A stretch of DNA of 63,760 nucleotides from Phialocephala subalpina (lineage: Eukaryota; Ascomycota; Leotiomycetes; Helotiales; Mollisiaceae): positions 5,080 through 68,839 of the forward strand of contig FJOG01000088.1 in assembly GCA_900073065.1 (NCBI GenBank), given 5' to 3'. The notes below the pieces were generated by a model. That model searched no databases. It was given only the letters and a program-made list of their open reading frames with translations, and was not told the DNA's origin. Of the stretch, positions 44,886 to 55,976 are shown piece by piece (positions within the stretch are counted from its first letter, which is position 1; each line of letters begins with the position of its first letter). Made by a program: the position numbers and the translations under genes.

Positions 44886-45798
44886 TTCTTGTATACTTTT
44901 GGGGATGGGGTTGCATATTTAATGGACAGGGAGCATTTGAGAGGCGTTGGATTATGATATTGTGTAGTTGGAGGATTGGCCATGGTCATGGATAGGCTTG
45001 GGCAGGTGGCGTTTCTGTGATGGGCGGAGCTGCTGCGGGACTATGATACCATCAATTATTGAGCTACGAATGTAGGCAACTAAACCCTTGGCCTATTTGG
45101 GCATCTTTCATATAGCGTGATGTGAAGCTGCTTTGCCGTTTGGTTCAGCAGCTTTGGGTCGGAGTATAAGCTTTGTTCTACCTTCGCTGTTTACCGCTGA
45201 CTCAGTTCTATCCTATTTTCTCGCGGGTGTTATTGTGCCATTGCTACGTGATCTTTTTTTTTTGGTCCATCAGCAATGGAAGGGAAGAGGCTGCTGTCTA
45301 TCCTCTCTCCTTATTCTTGAGCTCTTCTTGGTCCTCCACTTGGGAATAAGAATGAGGTCATGATTTCCTGCTTTGTAACCTACCATGGAAGGAAGCTTTC
45401 GCTGTCTGCTTGCACGGCACCGTGGATGTTTGAGGTTTTGATGGCTCTCGAGTGGGCCTTTACTCATTAGGAGGGCGTTTGTCATCACGTTCATGAACTG
45501 GCGCGGACAAAAGTTCTCATCACAAGCATCAAAATCCAGGGTATTATTTTGGTGATTTCATTGCATTGCTACGAAGTAACTGACCCATGATCAACTCCAG
45601 CAAATGCATTGCTCTATCCGTCGAGCATCTATCAATTCACCAGCACGAAAATTCCCGGGAAACCCAGTCAGTTCACGCCAGACTCCCCCGAAAACACCAT
45701 CATCTATCCATCCGCACCAAATCGCCTCCCAGCAAGAAACAAAATCAAGCAAAGAACGACGACGGCGACAGCAGCAGAAGATAACGGTGAGAGTCGAA
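44886..45798. other. Convergent intergenic region
   Basis: No gene is visible between the 3' ends of SGF73 and the secreted hydrolase gene. A T-run at about 45250-45260 is the only distinctive element. Confidence 0.45.
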
Positions 45799-47464
45799 TC
45801 AGAAACCATTCCAATTCAACCAATTGTGCGCGACCCCAAAAGTCGCCAACGCCTCACTATGGAAATGCCAGCAATGACCACTGGCAGGAGGAGCATACCA
45901 CTGGTAGTTTGCGTTGGGGTAGAGCTTCTTGGTCTGCGCGAGGGTACCGGTGCCTGAGGGGCCGCAGTCGTATGTTTGATAGGGCTTAGTGTATGCGAGG
46001 GGGTCGAGACCGGGACACATTGTTGCGTCGTGTTGTCCTGGAAGCCGGGGTGTTAGCTTGGGTTTCTAGGAAGGGAAATGAGGGGTGGTGTATGGGGATT
46101 GGGATAGGGAGAGTGATGGACTGGAAGGATGGTGGGATGTGCAAGCATCCGTCCGGAAAAGTGGGAAGAGGAATGGGGAGAGAGGATGGGTGGAAGGATT
46201 ATGGGTTGAGGAAGGATTCCTCTCGAAACCGGAACGAAGAGACCAAAACTTACCAGTAATAACATAAACCGGATTCTTGTAATTGGTAGCAACCTGCTCA
46301 GGCAAAGCAAACCCAGACTCGAGTTCACCAAGTCCGACAGTACCTCGATTGGCGTAGTCGAGATCTTGAAGAGCCTGGTCGAAGAACGTAGGGTAATAGA
46401 AAGCTTGGTTGAAAGCAGTGCGATTCGTGAGGGCGAGATAGCCAGTGTTTAGTGTAGACCACTTGGAAGAGTTAACGGTGGCCGCGGGCAGAAAGTCACC
46501 ATTACCAACCCAGGGAACAAGGAATGCGTAGTTTAGGGTAGCGGAAAGGCCAGTTAGGATGGTTGCGTCAGCATCAGTGGGGTCTGTTGTGGAGAGTGAT
46601 GTTAGCTTGGTTCTTGAGAAAGGGGGGAATGCTTGGGAGGCGGTTGTGTTGCGGCGGATTGTAGGACGCGGGTATGAGAAGCTGGAGTCTGCTGTCGAGG
46701 ACTTCAAAGAGCACAGGAAAGGATGAAGGCTTACACTTGACGTTTAGACCATTACCGAGAACAGAACCGAAGCTGTGGCCAGCGTAGATGATCTTGTCGA
46801 AGTTGCGATTGGCTGGGCTTGGAAGGGAACCAGCACGAGCCTTGGTGATGATCTGATGAATGACCTCAATGTGGATGGGAATTTGGAGAACGGTGATAGG
46901 GTCAGGGTCTGGAAAGATGAGCATTAGCTGGGTTCAATCAATGGGGGAGTAGTTGGGCAAGGGAAACTTACGATCGGAGAGACCATTGCCAAGGCGGTCA
47001 ATGGAGAGAGTTGGGTAACCTTGTTGAGAGGCAAAGTCGACCCAACTGTACAGGTTACCACCGTAAGGAGCACCCGGACCAGTAAGGATGTTTGGGTCAC
47101 CATCGCCAGACCAATCTATCGAATGTCAACAAAGCTCAAGCGCAAAGACAAGAAGTGCCGATCTCGGACTTGACATACAGTTGCGGGTGTAGGTGATGCC
47201 GTGGACGAGGACTTGGAGAACGTCACGACGGGGGTGGAGGTTGTTGGCAGGTTCGCAGTAACGGGCAGCAATGTTGTAGGTACCAGAAACCTGGTTGAAG
47301 GCAGGAGGGGTAGTGGCGGGGAGGACGACGTTGTTCGCAGTGACCGTAACTGGAATGACGACATTGGTGCACGGTGGCAAGGCGTTGGTTTGAGGATTGG
47401 TTTGCGGAGCAGCAAGAGCGTTGCCAGCGAGGGTAGCTGCAAGCGCAGTCAATGCGGTCTTCAT
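45799..47464 (-). CDS. Secreted alpha/beta hydrolase, lipase-like
   Basis: About five exons encode a secreted protein. The signal peptide starts MKTALTALAATLAGNALA, and the mature N-terminus is Asn/Pro-rich with Cys pairs. Core motifs are VLVHGITY, followed after an intron by YWSGDGDPN, then LSIDRLGNGLSD, the nucleophile elbow GHSFGS, and the late histidine in SGHCWHFH. The Asp preceding the last exon lies near YVITG-QHDATMCPG. All pieces of a serine-hydrolase triad are therefore present. The substrate is not evident; an extracellular lipase or esterase is likely. The ATG at 47464 is preferred over one 4 codons upstream because it gives a standard signal peptide. The neighbours are unrelated housekeeping genes. 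Confidence 0.82.
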
Positions 47465-48745
47465 GGTGGGAAGCATCTTGAAATGCTGTTGCTAGAGTTT
47501 TGTTGAGGTTCAAAGAGTTGCGATATGGATCGAAAGAAGGCTCTTGTCGAGATTTTATACTGCGATTGACAGTTGAGATCACCTGTGGGAGGCGCTAGTC
47601 GAAGCGATTGACGCCTTGCTCTGGTCTTTGGACCTGATATGACAAGCGATAAAGGAGGAGGTTTTTGGTGAACACAGGATGGTGAATGGGAGCAGCCTGA
47701 CATTTCCTCCGTCCTTCTATCACACTTGCAAAAGACTAAAAGAATCTGGGACATAGTCCTTTGAAGAAGCGGACATTCTTGTCAGATTCCACTACTAAAA
47801 TAGGGAATGCAACAGCAAGGAATGACGGGAGGTGTTGCTGAGCCGCAGCCATGAATCATCTTCACCATCATCGGATTTGGCGCTTCACTTGACAACTTAC
47901 AACATTGAGCTTTATCTTGCATTTGGTCTTTTGTATCTTGTTGTTATTCCTCACTCCCGCTTTTGAAGTGCTTAGCTGCATGTCGGATATTGCATATTCT
48001 GCATCGAGAACAGGAGATCTACACCGAGTCTCATTGAAGCCTTTTGTGGCTTGCCGCGCCCTCTTGTGGATGCGGCCCTGTTTGTGTTGCAAACTGGAAG
48101 TTATAAGGGTTTGTGCCTTTCAAGTGCATTGTTTGTAGCAACTTGGACCTTTCAGAATAGACAATGTTGTTGATGAGCAATTGCTTAGTTGTAGCCGCCT
48201 TGTGTTACACTTGACTTGAAGTCGATGCTACGCTGAGTTTACAAACCCACTTTTACTTCTTCTTTTCATGTCCTACGAGCTTACTTTTCTCTTGAAGACT
48301 TAGTAGAAGCATTGATAAAGCTTCGTGTTTCTTCTTTTACTTCCCAATGAGCAAGGAGGTCTGCGGCAGACAATGCTCGGGCGGCATGGATCGAACCTTT
48401 TGGAGTCCCAGCTACCAACTTCCAAGGTACCAACACTCCAATTAACATTTACTTATCATATCGATCGTCCAGATACGATCTGATGTGCATGCGTACGTGA
48501 CAGAAAAGAAAAGGGGATCCTCACTCGTCAAATTGGCCAATCAGGATCGACGTTTCTCGGTGCCACCAACAACAATTTCCAGGAATCCAGATCGCACGCA
48601 CATGGCTTTCTCGTGTATCACTTCTCCGGAAAATAATTTAAATGGGCCACTGGGTGGCATCACTCATGACAGCATCACGGATAGCTTCCCATTGGCTCGG
48701 ATTTCAATTTTGGTATTATACTATTTTCAAATTCAAAGGCCACAC
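47465..48745. other. Intergenic region without recognised gene
   Basis: Short open frames on both strands lack recognisable domains. The stretch holds the lipase-like gene's promoter and the 3' flank of the next gene. Confidence 0.4.
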
Positions 48746-50340
48746 TCATGAGCTATTCATCACACTCTCCATCCATGGATACACAGACGCATTCGCCATT
48801 GGATATCCCATATGCAACGCCTTGTCAAAGAATCTGTCGTATGTTAGTACCATTCAACACGAGCACGTGGGGTGCCTGTCTTACCTCGCTTCTTTGGGTG
48901 TTCCGTGCTCGAAGAGCAACATTGAGTCTTCGATTGGCATCAAGCCATCGTGGGTTCCCTATCTCTGTCAGTTTGCCCCACTGATCTTCCAGCGGTAATA
49001 CTCACATTGATCAACAGCAACCTAGTTGAAGGCTTGTCTAGAAGTCCAGACTCCAGCAAGGAGAACTTCTTCTGGACACCCTTCTTGTAGTCATCGACAT
49101 TCCTGTATCCATGCTTCAACGCCATTGCTGGGCTCAGTCTATACCTCCTATCAGTTCCTGGTCTACAATCGAAGAGAAGGAGTACTCACAAGAAAGGATA
49201 CTCATGACCGTCCGCCTTCTCAATCCACTCCTTATCAAAAAACTCATGCACCCCCGCACCCTGCGCAATACTCCCAATCAAGCGATCCTTATGCGTATGC
49301 GCAATCCTCACAGCATGATACCCACCCGAACTCAAACCCCAAACAAGAACTTTTTTCATATCAAATCTCCCATCTTTTTCCATCCATTCAAGAACACTGT
49401 CCCATAACCTCTCGCTACTTTCAGGATCGGCAGCGTCACTCGGACAATCTGCTGTTCCTGGAATCTCGACTACTACTGCTGCCCAGCCGCGAGTGATGAA
49501 TTCTTGAGTTCTGACTGTGTTGTCTGGGCGGTAGCCATCGAGACCTGTCATCAGGAGGACAGCGGGGACTTTCTCGACACCTTCTTGTGCCTTTGGAAGG
49601 CGGATATAAGCTGGAATATCGGCTCGATCTTCGCCTGCTTTGTGAGTGTGGGGAATGATGACTTCGGTCACCGGCTGTTCCCACGTCTTTGCAGCTTTCA
49701 TGTAGACAGCCTTTTGCAGCTCCCAAGCTTCCCATTTCGTGGCGTCGTTAACTGTTGGGAAGGAACCAATGTATGGGAAGCGGGCAATTCGGTAGATGCA
49801 AGCGGCTCGGAGGTAAAGGTCGCTTGCTGCAGCGGGGTCCGTAGAGACGAGTTCGTCGCCTTGTTTGGTGAGAGAAGCAGCGATTGGGAAGAATGATTTG
49901 GTGTAGTCGGGGCTAGTGCCGTCATTGATGTTTTTCTGAGATTGTCAGCTCACTGAAATCTGGACAGTCTCGAATCGAAAAAACTGCTGAAATGTTGAAG
50001 GACGAGTCTTATGGTGGGATGTGAGCTCACCTCGATCATCTCCAGGAACACAGGCTCGAAGTCCTCGAACTTGCCATCGTGGAATGGGTATACACTAATT
50101 GTGCACTGTCTTGAAGTCAGACTTGCGAACTGAAATTCTCTCCCGAATGCTGCTTACAGGAAACCTCCATTTTGTCTCCCAGAGTTGCTTCATCCCAGCA
50201 TGGTGAGCCATCTTCTTCTCATATGCTTCCTTTCCCATTCTCCATAGTCGAGCTGGTGGAGCATATCCACCTCCTTCATTGCTCACGAAGCTGGTCTTCC
50301 CCAATCCCAGCCCAAAACCGTTCCACAACCCGTGCATCAT
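48746..50340 (-). CDS. Alpha/beta hydrolase, Ayg1-like
   Basis: Several exons encode a cytosolic alpha/beta hydrolase of the Ayg1/YWA1-hydrolase type, a family that shortens polyketides in melanin synthesis and includes other C-C or ester hydrolases. Recognisable parts are the N-terminal cap (LWRMGKEAYEKKMAHHAGMK), YTKSFFPIAASL, VPAVLLMTGLDGYRPDN, the nucleophile elbow WGLSSGGYHA, the acid-bearing GTHDGLMPIEDS, and LHMGYP for the histidine. The introns near 49180, 49010 and 48860 are GT-AG. The first exon lies in a perfect 250-bp tandem duplication, so a second copy of the 5' coding segment (ATG at 50590) exists upstream. Only the copy starting at 50340 is continuous with the rest. No polyketide synthase is nearby, so a melanin role is not supported by context. 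Confidence 0.82.
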
Positions 50341-50674
50341 CTTGGCGGCTTTGAAAAGAAAAAAGCTTGAAGTTTTTGTGGAAGCAAAAGTACTAGGATA
50401 TCAGACTGAGAATGAAAGTGTAACTCTCCCAGAGTTGCTTCATCCCAGCATGGTGAGCCATCTTCTTCTCATATGCTTCCTTTCCCATTCTCCATAGTCG
50501 AGCTGGTGGAGCATATCCACCTCCTTCATTGCTCACGAAGCTGGTCTTCCCCAATCCCAGCCCAAAACCGTTCCACAACCCGTGCATCATCTTGGCGGCT
50601 TTGAAAAGAAAAAAGCTTGAAGTTTTTGTGGAAGCAAAAGTACTAGGATATCAGACTGAGAATGAAAGTGTAAC
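50175..50674. repeat. Perfect 250-bp tandem duplication over the 5' end of the Ayg1-like gene
   Basis: Bases 50175-50424 are repeated at 50425-50674 with no difference that I can see. Each copy contains the ATG, the first 55 codons and the proximal promoter. The outer copy reads into promoter sequence after LWE and stops. The duplication may be real and very recent, or an assembly error. Confidence 0.9.
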
Positions 50675-51209
50675 CGGACTTCCCCAATGTCATCCGAATT
50701 GAGCTTAGCGCTAGCATGACATCCCACGATGAACCTCATCCTTCCTATTCTTGGATCTGCGAATAGAAAGGTATGTTGGGAAACATACAAGAGTTCGCGG
50801 ACGTGTTCTCGAGTGAATGACCTCTTGGTTCAAACATGGAGTAGCAACTAGCTTTTCTCCAAGCAAAACTATCAAGGTTGACTTCAAGAATTATTGCAGT
50901 AACAGGATCTTGAAGAAACAGAGACATTGGATTTTGCCCAACTCACTTGAGGACATTGAAATGGGTGAAGAGATTGGATATAATACATGAGAGCAAAGAA
51001 ACTTTGGCAGTTCGTCCTCGCAGCATTCTGCTTGCATGGTGTGTTCTGCCGGCAGCGAACACATTCGCTCCTTTCCTCCACAAACAACACAACAGAGAGG
51101 AGTTCACGCCTTCAACAATGTGTCCGCAGATCCTCCATATACTCCAGACGCCATGCTCGGCCTAATCCGCCATGTATCGGTCTCGCAGATGCTAGCCTCG
51201 CCCTTTCGC
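50675..51209. other. Intergenic region
   Basis: No supported gene. It holds the outer promoter of the duplicated hydrolase gene and the 3' flank of the small mitochondrial protein gene. Confidence 0.4.
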
Positions 51210-51527
51210 TCAATTCTTTGAGGCCGAGTCGCCCTCGCTCTTCGCTGGTCCAAACTTCGCCCACAACAACTTCGACCACGTAATCGTTTCTAGTGTTCCA
51301 GCGACTGCCAAGAAGGAGAAAACGACGATCTTGACGGTTCGGCTCGCGCCCAGATCTTTGAAGCTGGCGGATGGGAGAGACTTGTTGTTCTTGTTATCGT
51401 TTGGAGATTTGTTTTGCGATGATTGTAATCGTCGTGACTGAAAGTACGCAGTCGTACTGCCGGGCTGCCCTCGCAAGGCGATGCGGCCTTGCGACAATGC
51501 TCTGCTGGTGATGGCAGATGCGCTCAT
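51210..51527 (-). CDS. Small mitochondrial single-pass membrane protein, unknown function
   Basis: A 105-residue intronless frame starts at an ATG. The N-terminus is rich in Ser, Arg and Gln without acidic residues (SASAITSRALSQGRIALRG), consistent with a mitochondrial presequence. A Lys/Asn/Ser linker follows, and then one hydrophobic segment at about residues 67-85 (TVKIVVFSFLAVAGTLET, then WSKLLW). I recognise the general form of conserved short fungal mitochondrial inner-membrane proteins but not a named family. The presequence-TM-short tail architecture makes a real gene more likely than a chance frame. Confidence 0.65.
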   Translation of the reverse strand: MSASAITSRALSQGRIALRGQPGSTTAYFQSRRLQSSQNKSPNDNKNNKSLPSASFKDLGASRTVKIVVFSFLAVAGTLETITWSKLLWAKFGPAKSEGDSASKN

Positions 51528-52185
51528 GCTTGCGACCTGGAGTTCTTGGATTTCTTGTTGTTTTTATTTGCTTCGTACAGAGGATTGGAAGGCCGATGTC
51601 GAGAAGTTCTTGATATTACGGTGGTTGTTCCCTTAAGTACTTCTCAGACCCCCCAGATCGTGACTTCCCGGCGGCAGTAAGCACTCCAATTTTGACCCGA
51701 GAATGAGTGCACAAATGTCCCAAAGGAGACATATGTAGCGCTCTGGCTTGGCAGAATTACCCTGGTACGATGGAATATTCTCCATTTCCTTCCAATCTTC
51801 TTCTGCTCCATCCTTATGCCATGCTTGCCCAATTTTGCTGCTTAGACGATGCCTTCTATTGCTCTTACTGTTCTGGGCCTTTGGTTCAATATGCAATTCC
51901 TTCTTTCGAATGCCTTCCTTCATAACCGGATTCCTCTGGAATCGATACTCGCTTCAATCTCCTATAACAGAGTTGGTCCTTCCACGTTCATCACAATTGA
52001 TATATTCGACATCGCTACCGGACTTTGAAGCAGATTCTAGGGCTGCTTTTGAATAGTTTCCGTCAAGCTCCCGCGATGGAGTCATTACCCACCATCCACA
52101 TCCACCCGGCTAAAAAACATCTCGAGGAACAATATGCATGTCCACAATCTTTGGGACATTCTTCACCCGATTTTAGAACCCTGCG
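51528..52185. other. Intergenic region
   Basis: Open frames overlap on both strands but none has recognisable features. I see nothing specific here. Confidence 0.35.
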
Positions 52186-53140
52186 ATGGCGATTACAAAA
52201 CAGATGGCGCTCTCATGGATGAAGCAGCCGGAGGATATTCAACACCTGCGCGATCTAAACGCACTTCCGTTTTACGGACAGGATTTTCCATCTGCAGATA
52301 TCTGGGGACTCCGCACGTTCCATGGATTCCGGAATCTACCTGTCGAGATCAGGCTCCATGTATGGAATCTATTATTACCCCAGGGTCGCTATGTTTGTAT
52401 GGACTCCTTTGGTCATACTAGGTAGGAATTTCCTAGTCCTCTCAGGATATCTAAATGCCTAGACCGTTATTGATCCCCAATTTAGGCTTTGGCAAGGCAA
52501 GACCGTCAGTCTCGACCCTAACATCGACTCTAAATCGCCCCTTCCGATTGGTCTTACGATCAATCGCGAAAGTCGACACGAGACACTCCGATTTTATCAC
52601 GTACTCCCGTATTTTAATCTCTGGCATTAAGATTATACGCTGTTCCAAGATTGCTTCGTCTACAATGGCTGTCACCCTTTCTGTTTCGATCCCTAAGTAG
52701 ACACAGCCTACATGACCATGTTGTCTTTCATCCTACAATGGAACCAAGATCCCGAAAATCGGGATAATCTATCATTGCCTCTGTACGACAGTATCGAACG
52801 GTTAGAGATCCGGCATTGGAATTGGGTTTCTTTCGGGTTCTCTTTCCTCGCCGATCTTTTAGCGAAATTCAATGAATTCAACGATAATGGACGGACTTTG
52901 AAGGGACCGCTAGACAGATTCACAAAATTGAAAGAGTTGAAGCTTGTATACGAACATGGCGGCCCTGACGGCGACGATGAGATAGCGGCAGAAATTCTGG
53001 AGGATTTCAAATGCTTTCTGATGCAACTTCTTCCAATCTGGGAAGAGAGAGGGACACGGATCGTCGTTGAGAACTGGAATGAGCTGCCTCGGATTGCCAT
53101 CTTCGAGTCGGAGTCTGCTGTCTCGACATACTCCTGGTAA
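52186..53140 (+). pseudogene. 2EXR-domain (F-box-like) protein pseudogene
   Basis: The first exon (52186-52421) ends in a normal GT donor, and the second starts at 52486. The joined frame shows the 2EXR signature: FRNLPVEIRLHVWNLLLPQG, then LTINRESRHETLRFYHVLP. In the same frame two stops occur at 52628-52630 (after FNLWH) and 52694-52696 (after CHPFCFDP). Family-like sequence (VDTAYM...) continues in frame to 53140. The second stop sits where relatives usually have a lysine before VDT. An intron removing both stops would also delete the conserved strand, so a decayed gene is the simpler reading. 2EXR proteins are a large, poorly understood fungal family. Confidence 0.65.
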
Positions 53141-53713
53141 CGCACGGTTCGGAGGCTATACTGTCCCAAGACAGTTGGTACATTGAGAACACATATTCCT
53201 CCTGACGGATTTCGATCTGAAGAAGCTTGGTAGCGTCTACCATCTGGAACTCGAAGCCCAAGGCATACCAACATCCCAGCAAAGCTGGTACACTGGATGA
53301 CAGGTCCCGTGCCTGTCGAGTTTATACAAAGAGATCTAGCGCCTGAGAAGTCCCACATCATCTAAGACTTTAGCAGATCAGAAACTCGCATCAAATTTTG
53401 CACCGATTTGCACGATGAGATGGTCGGAATATATGTGGGTTGCCTTGTTTTGTTGTATTTGACGCGTATTCAGCGGTAATTCTAGCTGAGAACCACAGTA
53501 ATCCTTCGGGAATTCCGAGTTCTATTTTGCTCCTCCCATATTCTCCGTCCACGGTCCGACGACTTGAGACCTTGTTACCTTTAAAGACTGCCGAAGCCTT
53601 TCCAGTACCATATCCACTTAGACAAGACGCCTCAAAATGTCCAATACTAGGAGTCTCCCACCAGCTGTATTTGACATATGCTAGAATATGAAAGTTAATG
53701 CTTTAGAATACAG
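53141..53713. other. Intergenic region
   Basis: No gene is seen between the 2EXR pseudogene and the convergent Zn2Cys6 gene. Confidence 0.4.
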
Positions 53714-55633
53714 TTATCCCAATTCGGACTGCATTTCCAGAAATATATCCTTTTCGTTCTGAGTCCAATCATGTGCGCCTTTCCCGTATTCCACTGCATC
53801 CCAAAATATATTTGCACCCATCCGGGCTTGAAATCTAATAAACCCATGAGCGCTTAGATGTCTTAGATCATCATTGCCGTGAACATTTGACTTGGCAACT
53901 CCTTCCCCGTGCCCAAGTTGTGACTCGACATCTGGTCCACTGGTCTGAGCGTCTTTGGCCGTTGCTTCCTGTCGGAGAACTTCCAGGAGGATTTTATTCC
54001 GTGTGGAAAAGTCTCGACCGTATGACACAGACCGCAAGATGTCAATGGCACGATCTAGAAGACAGATCAGCGTAGAGTCGTCTGTAAATGAACTTCGCTC
54101 GCTCCAAGTGGATGGTCGGCTGCTTGAGGATGACGGAGGATCTCTGAATGGTGAAAGTAGAGTTCCAGATGCTGTCGAGCTCGGTTGCGATCTTTCGATA
54201 CGTAAAAGTTGAGCACTGAAGACGCCGGCGTCCCGCACAGCGCGGATGATGTGAACTGGCAATGTTTCCCAGGCTAGAGGAGCCACTATGTTTAACACGG
54301 CTGTTGCGGAATCTACTCCACGATGGAGGAGGAGAAGAATAGTAGCTTGTGCTGTTTGATGCTCAACCAATGCCAGGTCGGCGGCAAGGCAAAAGCCGGC
54401 GATGAGAACACGGGTGGCATGAAGCAAAACGGAAGTTGTTTCTTCTAGCATATCATGTCGAGACTCCCATTGATCGAGTTCAGTACTGAAGAGTTTGAGT
54501 ATATTCAGACGCATTGGGGGTTCGCAGAGGCCAGATGTTGTGGGTGCATCCCAAGAAACAGTATTTAGGTAACGATCCCGTAGGAAGATAAGAAGGAGCT
54601 GGTGCCGAATGAGAGAAGGCAGTGGAGGCGATTCCTCTGGATGTGCGTGATTCAAGCTTTTCTGTAGAGCCCACAGGTCCCTCACGCCGCATGGGACGCC
54701 GACTTTGCTTGCCAGCTGGTGTTCGACAAATATACAAGCACACCAGGTCATCCATCGACTTGTTGGTGTTTCGTGGGGATTGACACCGAGCTCTTTAATC
54801 TGCTTGAACTCATGTGTGAACTGCGGCCGATGGAGACCCATTTGCATCGCAATGTGGGTCGCCATACCGGCATACATGAAATGGGGGTCATCATTTGGGT
54901 CGGAAGCTTCCAATGGCCACAAGCACAGTAGACACAGAGCCTGGCAGAGTTCTTGTGACATGGCAAAGGGACAAAGGCCTGACGCGAGGAGTCGGCGCAC
55001 AATTGGTTGAAGTCTCTCATAGAGGGAACGATTCGGAAAACTGCTTGAGACGGTGATGATTGTCCAGAAGAGAAGAGGCGACGAAGAAAGCGTCTTTGGC
55101 GGGAGAAATGGTCTTTCGAGGAATGGAAAGTGGCAATGCATATTTTCGAAGAAGTAGGACAGGTAAGAGTTCAGTTCGCCCGCTGTCAGCGTAATGTCTT
55201 CGATTGTGATGCTGGGCTTGCTGATAGGCTGAAAATTCATCTGTCGTTCCTGGATATATTGATGCGGTGAAGCAACCGTGCTATTAGATGACGATAGTTC
55301 TGGATTCGTACAGGGCAGTCTATTTGAGCGGCTCCTGTCGGAAGACGTTGCTAAATTCGAGGCATCATGGTGTCTGTCTATGGCTATTGACTCATCTGCA
55401 TCTCTTGTCGATTCATGCCGATGCCGCTGTATTGCAATTGATCTATGGGGCCTCGGAGTGACTGGACGTCGTCTGGTCCGTATGAAGCGTGGTTGATATA
55501 TACAGGAGAGGTTGCGGTTCCGACAACGTGTACAAGCCTCGGGTTGTTGATCCAGCCGGTCACAATGCACTTTGGATTGTCGACATTCTATACAGGCTTT
55601 TGCGCGCGCTCGCGGTGCTGTGGAGTCGGCCAT
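53714..55633 (-). CDS. Zn2Cys6 transcription factor with fungal-specific domain
   Basis: A single-exon gene encodes 639 residues starting MADSTAPRARAKACIECRQS. The zinc cluster is Cys14-x2-Cys17-x6-Cys24-x9-Cys34-x2-Cys37-x6-Cys44. The longer nine-residue central loop (DRLDQQPEA) is of the kind seen in Leu3-like regulators. A basic, His/Arg-rich linker follows, then the fungal-specific domain: GELNSYLSYFFENMHCHFPF, LCLLCLWPLEASDPND and HIAMQMGLHRPQF. It is nuclear. It lies next to a hydrolase and an ACS transporter gene and is a good candidate for their regulator. The ATG at 55633 is chosen because it sits just before the zinc cluster; an in-frame open stretch continues upstream. Confidence 0.88.
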   Translation of the reverse strand: MADSTAPRARAKACIECRQSKVHCDRLDQQPEACTRCRNRNLSCIYQPRFIRTRRRPVTPRPHRSIAIQRHRHESTRDADESIAIDRHHDASNLATSSDRSRSNRLPCTNPELSSSNSTVASPHQYIQERQMNFQPISKPSITIEDITLTAGELNSYLSYFFENMHCHFPFLERPFLPPKTLSSSPLLFWTIITVSSSFPNRSLYERLQPIVRRLLASGLCPFAMSQELCQALCLLCLWPLEASDPNDDPHFMYAGMATHIAMQMGLHRPQFTHEFKQIKELGVNPHETPTSRWMTWCACIFVEHQLASKVGVPCGVRDLWALQKSLNHAHPEESPPLPSLIRHQLLLIFLRDRYLNTVSWDAPTTSGLCEPPMRLNILKLFSTELDQWESRHDMLEETTSVLLHATRVLIAGFCLAADLALVEHQTAQATILLLLHRGVDSATAVLNIVAPLAWETLPVHIIRAVRDAGVFSAQLLRIERSQPSSTASGTLLSPFRDPPSSSSSRPSTWSERSSFTDDSTLICLLDRAIDILRSVSYGRDFSTRNKILLEVLRQEATAKDAQTSGPDVESQLGHGEGVAKSNVHGNDDLRHLSAHGFIRFQARMGANIFWDAVEYGKGAHDWTQNEKDIFLEMQSELG

Positions 55634-55976
55634 TTGCCAGTCCTGCAATATTACATGTATGCAAGCAGGAGATGAAGGTGAAGATGGCTTACCTGCAGAA
55701 GGTGAGAGGGCGCAAAAAAGTAACTTACCCCGCGCTTCTCGCAACGATGCTTCCTATGCTTACAGTACATCACCGCGCATGCGAAACAGCCACAGTCTTT
55801 CGGGATAAACAAGCGAAAATTAGTGACTTGAGATTGATTGATCTAGACGGATAATCAGGAGCAATAATTACAACTTGAATTCTTCGAGACAAGCATTTCA
55901 TATCTTGCATATATTCTCATAACTTCTACATACTCATATAACTAAGCAATACGACCGTATACTCTTCCCAGTCCTG

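Noticed and set aside
48746..50340. Melanin-pathway gene, because of the Ayg1-like fold
   Set aside because: No polyketide synthase, reductase or dehydratase of that pathway lies nearby, and the fold is shared by other hydrolases.
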